Origin: Bombyx mori
Taxonomy: Eukaryota; Arthropoda; Insecta; Lepidoptera; Bombycidae
Reading direction: 5' to 3'
Length of the DNA: 64,000 bases
Assembly (NCBI RefSeq): GCF_030269925.1
Contig: NC_085112.1
Span: 8,929,501 to 8,993,500 of the forward strand
Shown here: in pieces, positions 35,901-48,300 of the stretch
How the letters are laid out: every line of letters begins with the position of its first letter
Position numbering within the stretch: the first letter of the stretch is position 1
Position numbers and translations under genes: made by a program
Notes under the pieces: generated by a model
Databases searched by the model: none
Told to the model about the DNA's origin: nothing
The model's input: only the letters and a program-made list of their open reading frames with translations

Positions 35901-38900
35901 AAATGTTAGTAATACAAAATCTTGAAGTGTTAGTAAAACAAATTCTTTCGTAAAAATTTTTTTAAGGGAATCCTAATTGTGGTATTATTAACATTGCACT
36001 CCTTTCAGATGGGTCATCTTTCAGTGGTGATACCGCCAGAGATAGCCGATGAAGATGGATCGGAAGCAAGTGCTCCTGAAGGTGGGTCGGTGGAACTGCG
36101 GTGTACAGCTTCCGGGGTGCCTGAACCTAACATATCTTGGAAGCGGACCTTGGGTAGGAACATTATCCTGCGTGACAGTAATGGACAGGAACTGAAAGGT
36201 AATTGATAAAAGCTATTTTTAGTGGTAAAAAATGAGTCAAAGTAAGTTCATTTTATAGGAGATACAGGTTTCGACGGAAAATAACGTTATCATTGATAAA
36301 ATATTTGTAATATTTTGTGTATTGTTAATAAAGCTTAGTTTTAATTTAAAAAAAATATAGTATATGTACTATGTTCACGCGAACAAAAATATAATTTGAA
36401 ATAAAAATTGCATCTAACAAGAAAGCATATAAAATAATAAAAAATTATAACACATTTAGTTTTGACAAATTATTGTAACGGATTATTAAAGCAATTTTCA
36501 ACATTAGCTCTTAACTACAATGATGATTATTAGAAAACAGTAAAATAAAAAAGATGTCAATTCTCCGATAAATTTTATTCGAAGCCCATCGCTATTCAAC
36601 TAAGTGATAAAAAAGAAACAAGACTAATTTTGCATTCAAAGCCTGCCTGGAGCGAGAGCAGGTGCCCGCGCGGTTAAAACATTGGAGTTTTGTAGGATTT
36701 ATTAAGATATAGCCTTAGGATATTGGAAAGAAATTCTGTGCTCGAAATAAACGCGTTTCGATTGAGCGATGAGAGTGAACGCAAAATTAATATTTCTGAA
36801 TTTCTTGTTATTTACGAAAAAGTTGAGGTTCACATATTATCAAAAAAAAATTTTTTTTTTCGTACCTAATCTGATGGTCTTGAGAGACCACTTCAGCGTA
36901 ACCGGGCGAGCTCACGGGGCTCAAACGTTGTTGCTAATACTGGCCCTAGCAAGAGCCGTGCTTCGCAGAATCTACAACCGGATCGGAAACGCGACCCACT
37001 GAGAAGATTCGGCGAGAAACTCAGTGGGCTGTGTCTGTGGGTTAATTTACTCGCAGAGCCCTTCGTTGCAAGCGACGGGTTCGACGAGAACGATGACCGG
37101 AATCATCTAAGATGAAAGACGGGCACATTATGACATGTACGGACTGTGGTAGCCACTTAGAACTAGGAGACCGAGAGCACGTTTCCCCTTGATTATACGT
37201 ATCAGCATTTATACATTATTTTGCGAATTGTATAAAAAGCTAAAACCACCTTTTCATCTTGTGCCAGTGATAATGATCAAAAATACAGCTGCATAGACTC
37301 CTTAAATAGAACTGGTATTTATGTGTTGCTTAAGAATAAATAAATAAAACGATAATTATTGGAAAGATGCCGTAAATTAATAATAACATTGTCATAACAT
37401 TTTTCTTAAAATTCTGTTAATTGCAAAGCTATTTTCAGAATATCTAGTCTACTTAATCTTTAATTTTGTTCCCGAAACACCTTAAAAACTTATATTCGTG
37501 TGAAGAAATTATCAAACTAAGATTTGAATAAAATTATAATTATAATTTCAATTTTTAAGATAATTTTTTAAACAAATTACTATTGTTTTGTAATGTTATA
37601 TCATATCATAAAAGAAAACGAAAGCGGAATTTTCAGAGATAGACAGCGCACGAAAGTCTTTAGTAAAGATGGATTGTTCTCCAAATAAGATTGTAATCGA
37701 GGCTATTTGTCTCAAGTCGGTTGTGCAACGGTGACTGGCACGAGAATAATGCTTGAAATTCATTTCCGTGGAAAATCGCGTTCAAAGAACTCAATTACTA
37801 CTTAAACAAAATATTATGGTAGCCTGGGTTTTGGTCAGGAAATTAAACGAACGGCTTACTGAAGACCGCGCTTCTAACAGGTTTGTTATCTTTATAGTTT
37901 GCTATAACGACCGAGTTTTAGGGCTCCGACGAGAGGCAAGGCGAAAAGACATGGGAGTTTGAAACAATTAAAGGCCTCGCCGTAGTAACCCACACGTAAA
38001 CATAACGTGTTTGATAATATCAAATCTTGTACGTAATCGTCCATAATATGAGTGTGTTAGGCACAAAATTGCTTGTTCCCTACAGACTATTTAAAACCTT
38101 TTCGCTTCGGTGTTTTACGAATTTGACTCGTTTTATTTAAGCCATTAAGCGTAAACAAAAGACTGGCAGTCCCCAGTAAGCGGAGGGAGGTTGTAATAGT
38201 TAACAGAGTGGCGGAGCCGGCTCTGCCTTTGTATTAATTGGACATGTTAGACACGCTTCACTAAATATATAAGAATTGCCATTCGAGTAGCCTCACGTTT
38301 TCCTTTTTCTATAATATACGTTTTATTTCTGTTGGGGAAACATCGAGCTAGCGTAAATGTCTGAAGAAGTTTCTGAGGTTTCTTTGAAATAAACGAAGCT
38401 TTATGTGTATTTAATGGAGTGAAAATCCAGTCGCCACTACAAAATCAAAATATAAAAAAACTAACAAAATACGCTTTTATAGAAAATCCAACTAAAAATT
38501 AGAAAATAAATTTTAATAAATTTGAATGAAAAATAGTGTAAGAAAAAATTATTTTATTGTAAAAAAAACGTGGAGTGCATGGTATTAGTAGTTATAAATA
38601 TTTTATGAACAGATGTGAGTAGAAGGGTTATTTTGATAATATCCTGAAAAGCACTCCACGCTTTTTTGTGTATTTTTTTTAAACTATTTTTTATTTATCA
38701 TTTTTTAGTTGAATATCAAGTTTTTTTGAATTTTTTTTAAATATTGAATTGTCATCGGTCCTTAGTAAGTATACCAAATTACGAGTTAATCCGACGTTTT
38801 GAAGGGGGTCAAAATCATGTTCAAAGATTCCGTTACATACTAACATACATACGTCTGAAGCTAATAAAAGCGTATTAAAAATGAATAATGACAAGGTACC

Positions 38901-41900
38901 AAGGTAATTTGCGTGTTAGATTTTATACTGTATTGCAAAATAATGGATAATTTAATTACGTATGTCGTGTCGTGAAGTGCGGCGTCGAGGCGAACAGCGG
39001 AGTCAGCAAACTTAATTAACTCACTTAATAAAACATCGCGAACGGATCATTAATTAGCCTAACGAAGTAAATAAAATGTAATGATCAAGATCAAATTGTT
39101 GCAGGCTTTCGTTTTACGATTTTCCAATTTAATTTTGAATTCTCAGTTCAATATTTCAAACAAGAAACGACAAAGGGAAGACCCTTGCACTGCGCTCGGC
39201 TCTAACTTTGTTGTTTGAATTTGTATACGTAACCATACATTAAAAGGGTCATTATCATGATCGTGGTTATCGTGGCGTTTATACTAGTTTTATCCTACTC
39301 TCTATTATAGCTACCGGTCAGACTATCTCCTAAGGGCAGCCGTCAAGCGATTCAGTTGCATTAGTCTGTTATTTATATTTCACCGCGAATGGTTCTTCGA
39401 TAAAAGTTCATTAAAAGACATTAAGAACAAAGTTCATCTTCTTTGAAACATTACAATGCGCGTTATGCGCGTGGGCGCTTAGAATCTTAATTTTGACTAA
39501 TGTTCCTCAAGAGTTATTCTGAGAAATTACGATCGGATGAGTTGTTTAATCATCAATACGTACTGGTGACATTACCGTCAAAATATTTATTGAACATTTT
39601 TCACACTTGTAACGCTAATTCTTAGTAGCTAACGTCACAAGCAGATATTATAAATGCTAAAGATATATCTTATCGCTGCCTATCGCTAAGAACTCTATTT
39701 CAAAATTATTTTTAAACAGGATAGTTGTTAGTAGATGTTAGGATATTATGTTATACTAGAGCGGTTATACTAGAGCTGGATAGTATGTGAATAAATTATG
39801 AATATATCTAATGTTTGGGAACTCTTATGTTTGTTCTTTTTTTTTAAAAAAATAGGTTAAAATCTAGGAAAAAATCTGTTAGCAATATGTTGTCAAGTAT
39901 AATAATACTAATACTCCGTTTTATATTTATATGTATATGAAAAATATATTTTTTGATTTGTTTAAAATAATATTTAAATATCGACTTCGGACCAAGTTTG
40001 AAACTAAACATTTTTCATTTAAAATGTGTTTAGTGGTAGAAAATGATTTGTCTGAGAAATGAAATCGGAAAACAATTAGTCTCGGCGTAATAATAAAGGG
40101 GAATTGCTGAATCGCAGCCGTCGTCTGGCGTAACAAGTTGCCAACGACATGTCGCAAGGCAACTTTATAACCCGTTAATAAAATACAATTTCATACAAGC
40201 CCCGCTTTCGATATTAAGCGCTCTCTGTACGTATCCTTATATTTGCGCTTGATATTTAGGAGCCTCGTGTGTTTTAGTGAAGCGATAAATTATAAACATT
40301 AAATTTAATTTGACAGCAATTGTTAAATTAGCCGCGACTTTAATTTATGATCTCGGTGAATTGTTTGACGTTTTGCTTAGACCATTACAAAGCATAGTTT
40401 ACGTTAATAAAACTATATAAATAGTTTAGTACGCTTATTCACGAGTATTAACATGTTTATGTTTATTAATAGTGTGTTATGGCTAAATAATAAATATCTG
40501 TGGCGAAATAGTCCTATATTCAAAAGGGTAGGACAAATCTGTCAATTCCGAATCTTCTGATTAAAACGGTTACCAGAACCTCTTAACATTTGAAATTGTA
40601 AGCTCTATTTCTTTAGAAATAAAAACATGAGCATCCATTTCGTATCCTAGCCAGTATTTAATTTAAACGTTATTTTTCACGCCCATACTGTTTAATTATT
40701 ACATAGTTGAAGTGCTCAAAAGAATAAGGCGTTCGGTATATTATAATTCTTATTATTAATTATTATCAATATTCGAATTGTATTGAATTATGTTCAGGAT
40801 TAAATAGTGCAGATATTAACGTAACTAAGGAATGTTCGTATGGGTCTTCAATGATGTTGAAATAATACCGTATACGTACGTAATAATACAATTGGAACTC
40901 ATATTCAAGGTAGCTGGTGGCATTCAGTTTGTGACGTCTATGGGTTTCTTTTATCACCAGACAGGTCGTGAGCTTATTTAAGCAAATCAGAAAAATAAAA
41001 AATGAGATGAAGTATGATAGAAAGATCATATCGTAAAAAGTTTCTTAAGCATGGTTGCGAGCTTTTATATTTTTTATGAAAATCGGATTACTATTGTTTT
41101 TTTTTATCAGCTCATACAATAAGCTTTCCTGACACAATGGGAACAGCAATGTTCTTATTCGTTTTGACACGTGTATTTATTTTGTATATCTCTTAATGCG
41201 ATTACGATACGATTATTAGATTAACGTGGTATTTGATGTTGTAAATGTTTTATTTTGCCCGTCAAAAGTGTAGAAAAGAAAGTTCCTATAATGGTAATGT
41301 ATTTCTAAGGTAAACATTCTCTATCAAAGTATAACAAGACTAGCAAAGGCTGGATTGTACAATTATTTGTTGTTTGTTCACTCTAACCCAAAGTTTGAAT
41401 GTGGCTTTAAAGTCTTATTAAAAGCTACTCTACATTTTTATTAATAGCTTCTTTATCTAGAAGGAATTAACTATTTTCTCGGGTATCTTTGGTGGTTATT
41501 TAAACAGTAACGTGCTTTGGTTGTAAGGACGGAATTCCTCACCGAATAAGTCCACCGTGGAGTTTGTTGAGTAAGTTAGACCATTTACGGTATCCGATTG
41601 TGTTTCGCTTTCCAAGCCTCCAGCCTCCATGTCACTTGGAACTTCAAACTTCAGCATAATGCCTTAATTGAAGTTTTTGGAATTACACGGGGCACAATTT
41701 TGAATGAACTGCATAGAAAATTTATAGCTAGGAAATACTAGCTTATTGCTAAGATAGGTGGACGAGGTCACGACCCACTTGGTGTTAAGTGGTTATCGGA
41801 GCACAAAGACTTCACAACGTCCATCTACCTTAAGGCATGAGGTCCAGCCGCTATTTTATCTATCGGTTGCCCCACTTTTAAAAACGGAAACCGTGATTAC

Positions 41901-44900
41901 TCAGTAGAAAAGCAAAGGACAATGTTCTCAACCCCTGTGTGTTCGTTATCGCATAATGGCGCGATATCATCAAGGAATAACAGCGACACCTGTGCCAAGG
42001 ACAGAACACATGGAATCGGTAATTGGCAGCCAACTCGGCAATTGGTGGCCCACTGGACCAAAACCACAAAAACAAGGAAATGTTGAAGAGTTTTGAGATC
42101 TATATCGACAATTGAATACTCAACGATTACCTCACGATGCTCACGATAAAGAAGGCGATGTGTACAAAATAGAAAAGCTACAAGTAAAGCGATTTAATTG
42201 TAACTTAGGACTAATCGTTTCGTAAAAATAATGCATTATCAAAAAAAAGTTGTGTTAACTAAAACCTATTTATCAGCCATCAGCCGCGTCTACACAATTG
42301 GGTAAACGCCAATTTTCTCCTGACGATAAATCATACTATTTCAGTGGGCCCCTCGCGTGGTTCTGTCGTTGTGTACAATCTAACATTAAATGCAGCCAAC
42401 GTTTCCAAGCCTGTTTTTGGTTAACAGGCTAATTCCATTTTGTTGAAGCACTCGAAGACCTAATTTCTAAAGGTTACATTTAGTAAAATTGAAAAGGTTA
42501 TTTGAAAATACGTGAACGAGTAAACAAAAAAATATATTGTAGTATTCAATTTGTTAATTCGTTTTTTCGAAGTTTTCTTATGTGAAAAATAATGATATAA
42601 AATCAACTCATTTTTTATTTGTCATTATGAAGTTGAAATTTTATTACGTATTTTACTGTGGTTTAGATCTTACGCATATTCCAATGTGAGTGCCATGGCT
42701 CATTTTGAGATATGAGAAAGAAACCTTAGTATTATTATGATGTAAAAGACCTAAGGTTTAACCCTTCGTATCGAAATACACGGATACTTACCGATAGTAA
42801 AATCAGGCGATAATTAAGGACATTGACCGAAAAGCAACGACAGGGAGAAGGTAATTGAGATGCTACTATCAACAGTTAGAAGTTGTCCGGGCTAGTACAC
42901 TTGTACCAGTATTATCGGATGAATGGCATGGCTCATTATTGAACAGTTAAGAAAACGTCAGCACCGCTCTGATTTGACACTTTATGAACCAAAAAAAACG
43001 ACACTAAAAAGAGATACATATATTAAACATAGTATAGCATTTAGCCTGCGCGAGAATGAGATACAATAATACCGAAGACTTGAACCGCATGTGGACTGCA
43101 CACGTATTATTTTATCACCAAGTAATCCTCCGACCTGATGTATTGAGTTTTTAGATTTTTAGCCTTTGAAGTGTGTTCCCAAATAGTTTTAAAATGTCAA
43201 ATGAAAAGTTATCTTTCATCTCTTACGTAGTTATTTTTCAAATAAAACGCACTGAAGCATCATTGTTGATTACCTAATTGTACCAATTCAAATTGGGACT
43301 CAAAAATGCACAAATACCTAGAAACCTGTATTTTACTTACCATGAAACAATTCCGGGTCCAGTCGATTGGTTTTTGGTTGGTAAAAAACAGAAAGGTTGT
43401 TTAACAGAGTTTTTCAAAGACTGAATATATTTGCTTGTTTAGTCTGTATTTACGTTGTCCTTTTTTGGTGTTAAATTGCATAGAACGGAACTTAAACCTA
43501 TTACTGATAAGAGACAATCGACGTTTGGAAATATCAATTGTTCAAACTAAATGTTAGTTTCGTTTGAATTAGAAAGTAGGTCAGAGGATTCGATGATAAT
43601 AATGGTCTATCCGGCTACTAATCAGAAGCGGGTAGTCAGCCCCGACATTTTCAAGCTACTGCTTGTACCTTCTCAACATCCTTCTATAGCAAGAGTATTA
43701 TTATCATTTATCCTAACTTAATCACTAATTTCTTAAGAATTGATTAAAAAGTTAGCTGTTGTACTTTTACAATCTTATATCTCATAATATCGCACATACG
43801 GTGCGATAACGTCACTTATGCAAATTAATTTATGTAATTTTTATGAGAAACGTTGGAAAATTCAACACGTTAATAATTCTTATATAGTTCTGCTAGACTA
43901 TAGAAATAAAATAATATTTAAACTACAACTTTAAACTTCATCAGTAAAAGCAAACATCTGAAACGAGCTCACTAATAACTATTAAAAAATGTATTTTCTC
44001 ATACTCAGTTCAGTGTTAACAAAAATTGCATAAGTGACTTTTTTTTTTCCTACCTATGCTGATAGCCTTGAGAGGCTATTTCAGCTTCGCCCTAGCGTTT
44101 GTAGGTGAGCTCGCGGGGCTCAAACCGGAGAGTTGCTAACACTGACCCTAGGAAGAGCAGTGCTTCGCAGAATCTACCACCGGATCGGAAACGCGACCCA
44201 CTGAGAAGAACCGGCGAGAAACTCAGTGGGCTGTGATCGTGACTTTATAGCACCGTATGTGCGATATATAGCGGTATTTACGTAGGTCCATCCGCCTAAA
44301 TTATATAATTGTTAATAAATACGAAGGAACTTAAAAATTATTAATTTAAATACTTTTTATTTTTAATTATTAAAATAGATTGTATCGTGAATGTATCGTA
44401 TGGAAGTCCATCTTGTATTGTATTTATTTTTCACATGTGTATATAAGTATATATTTTTATGTAATTTTATTAAGATATAGCACCGTTCATGCTAGTTTGC
44501 TTATTCCTCTCCTTGCAAGGTTGCCTGGAAGAGATCGCTTTCAGCGATAAGGCCGCCAATTTGTGTCACCTATTATTATTTGTTTTATATGCTTACTCAC
44601 TACATGTGGTGTCAAATAAAGAGTTATTATTGTTATAGAATTTCATAGCTCCTTATCACAAAAAAATTATATGTCTGTCCAGTGGTGGACAGCTATGTTG
44701 GTTCAACTCTTGTGCTGAAAGGCCTGCGGCGTTCGGACATGGGCACCTATCTGTGTATCGCAGCCAACGGCATTCCGCCTACAAAGAGCCGCCGCTACGA
44801 GGTCACCGTACTCTGTGAGTAAACTAAAAACTCTTTTATTTACGATCCTACTGGAAAGCGCTCACTCATCTAGAGTTGTATTGGCGATCGTAAAACACGC

Positions 44901-45323
44901 CTTCTATAGAAATACAATTGAGATTCACCCGAGGATTTTATTCGTAGGTTTTTTGATGAAGCCAGCCATCTATGTGAAATGACTGAGTGCTTCATAAAAC
45001 GAGAGAATTTATAGTCTGCAAGTTACGAAAACTTTTGCTTCGTGTTAACGCTAAAATGTAGCGTTCGATTTGTTCGTAGGGGAATCGATTGAGAGAAGTT
45101 ATTGTCCGTGCAAGGAAATAAACTGTCCAACTTTATATCCTCAACCGAACTGCCTCGCTTTAAAGCTCCACCTTAATTGAGTGGACTTAATTTGGAAAGC
45201 GTAAAACTTTAGTTCGCCATGTTTATAAATTGATTTCGTAGGTGAACTGGGATTATAAGAATTAACTTCACTGACAAATTAGATGTATGAAGAGATTAAC
45301 TGAATAATATAATTCTTTATAAG

Positions 45324-45373
<50 letters not shown>

Positions 45374-48300
45374 ATTGAAGCATTACTGGTGGCCCGAAGG
45401 CCTTTCCAGTTTCACCATGACAGGTGGGCGAGCAAAGGCTCAGCCAAGAGGGGTGGGATTTGCTAACAACTGCCCGAGCGCCTCCGAAGGAGACCTAACA
45501 ACTCAAGAGCAATTGTTTCGCGAATGAATCTACTACCGGATCGGAATCGCGACCCGCTGAGAAGATCCGGCGAGAAACTCAGCGGGCTGATGCATGGGTT
45601 AGGTTGCAAGTCGACCTCTTTGTCGAGTTCGACGAGTACGGTTACCGGGGTCCCTAAGCCTGCCCCTAGTATTAGAGCTGAAGGCATCTAATGCAAAGGT
45701 TATTGGATCTGATGGATCCGTAATGACGTGTCTAGGGCGTCGACGGTGACTGGCTCCTGCATGATCAGGATTCGGGGAGTAGTCAGCGGCGGCAACGATA
45801 AGGCGATTATCATGACGCATAGCCTTATCGAAGTATCGTTCCGACGCTGACTTCATGTATTTCCGAATTGATTCGAGGCCCAGGTCGTCGTGTAGGTCAA
45901 CGTTCCTCACGAACCACGGAGCCCCGACAGCTAACCTGCAAAAGCGGGATTGTAGGGATTGGAGGGTGTCTATGTGTGTGCGGGCCGCGTGAGCGAACAC
46001 CACACTCGCGTAAGTCATGACGGGCCTTATGCAAGTTTTGTAAAGTGTCACCTTGTTCCGAAGGGACATTTTACTCCGCTTACAGATCATGGGATAGAGT
46101 CTGCCGAGAATGAATGCGGCACGGTCGCGGACTGTTTTTATGTGTGGGCGGAATGTCATGGATGCATCCAGGGTGACTCCCAGGTACTTGACCTTCCTGG
46201 CCCAGGGTATGGGTTGTCTAAAGAGAGTAATCGGGGGTGTGAGATTCCTCCTCCTAATCCGGGAGGAAATCCGTGTGGAGCTTCCCCTCTGAAATAGCAC
46301 CGCAGTACTTTTCGCTGGGTTGATGTCTATGCGCCATTTTCGGAACCACTGTCCTAGGGCTAGGGCTGCGCTCTGAAGCTTCTTCGCGATTAGGGACTTA
46401 TTTCTACTAGAATAGTAAACAGTCGTGTCGTCGGCGAATAAAGCTAAATGGGTCGGCGGCGACCGGGGAATATCGTTGACGAATAAGCTAAATAGGAGGG
46501 GTGAGAGGACAGAGCCTTGCGGGACTCCAGCTGTGAGAGGTCGTGGGGAGGAGCGGGTTCCCTCGACTCGATATCGAAAAGAGCGGTTCGACAAGAAGTC
46601 CCGTATGATGAGCACGAGACTATCCGGCACGCCCATGTTGAATAGTTTGAAAATCAAACCATTGTGCCAGACTTTGTCGAACGCTTTTGCGACGTCGAAG
46701 AAGAGAGCTCCCGTGTATAACGGTTTTGGTCGATTAAGCCCCACAAGAATGTGCTCCGTGAGGCGGTGCACCTGTTGAACGCATGAGTGATTTGTACGGA
46801 ATCCGAATTGTTCATCGATGAGAATGCCCTTGGATGAGACGAAGTCTCTGAGGCGTTTGTAGAGCAGACGCTCATACAGTTTGCCTAGAGACATGAGGAG
46901 GCTGATCGGGCGGTAGCTCGTCGGATGATTTTTTGGTTTACCGGGTTTATGTATGCCGATAACGTCCGCTTCTTTCCACACCGCGGGAAAGATACAGTTC
47001 GCCATAGCGGCATTGAAAATAGATGCCAACATCACGATGAGTTGGACGGGTAGAAGTTTAATAACGCGGTTGGATATACCGTCGGAACCGGGAGCCTTGC
47101 GAGGACGTAGGTCTTTGATCAAGTCTTTAACTTCCATCGGGGTGACGGGTGGTAACGCATCCGAGGGTGGCAAGGAGGCTCTGCGTTCTACCTCACTGTC
47201 TACTAATTCTACATGAACAGGGTCCACGGATTGAGTGCTGGGCGTACACTGGGTTTGCAATGTATCGGCCAGCAGCTCTGCTTTTTCGTCATCATCGAAC
47301 GCCGCGAGTCGGCCTGAGGGGCCTACGAGGGGGGGCATAGTTACTACCGTATCCGATTTGAGAGTACGAGCTAAGCGGTAGTAAGACCTTTGGGAGGGCG
47401 CGAGTCCTTCTAAGAAATCAGACCATCTGGCATCTCGGACTTCGGCGATGCGAGACTTTACGTCGCGTTGTAGGGCACGCATTCGAATACGATTTTCCGC
47501 GGTAGGATACCTGTCGTAGGCGCGTATTGAGGCGTTCTTAGCTCTTAGGAGCTCCCTAATATCGTCGGACAATTTGAAGCGGTGAAGGAAGTCCTCCACT
47601 ACAACTTGTTTCGATGACCTATCTAATGTCGAGGTGATGTGTGACGTTAAGATGTCTATGGCTTCAGCGGTATCCTGAGGAGACGGGGTAGAGTCCGGGC
47701 TAAACGGGAGCGATGGTGGATCAGATTCAGCCAGGCTGACGCCCAGCGTGTGCCAATCCACCACAGTCCTCGTGACGGGAACGGAATCGGGAGCGCGACC
47801 GAGCTTCATAACGACGGGACGGTGGTCTGAATCTAACTCTGAAACGACTTCGATCGAGTGTAAGCGCAGAGTTACGTTTTTTAATAACGCTATGTCGAGT
47901 ATATCCGGTCGATGTGCGATATTTAGCGGGTAGTGAGTCGGGGTTAGCGGAGCGACGATATCGAAGGCGAGATCATCGACTAACGCGTCAAGCCGCCTGC
48001 CATTCGGGGTTGTGGTGTGTGAGTTCCACCTGATGTGTTTACAATTTAGGTCGCCCGCCAGAATGACAGAGCTCCCCATGCTGAGCAGCGCCTCGATATC
48101 ACTGCTTAGAACGATCTTATCCGGTGGAAGATAAACGGACGCGATAACGATCGGCGCGTGTCCCGTCAGTGAGATTCGGCACACTGATGCTTCGATATTA
48201 GCGAGCGCGGGAGGATCGAGCGGGACGCAATGCAGGGCTCTTCTATAGTAAATGACGGTACCACCACCACGAGCAGAGAGCCTGTCGTTCCTGACCATGT

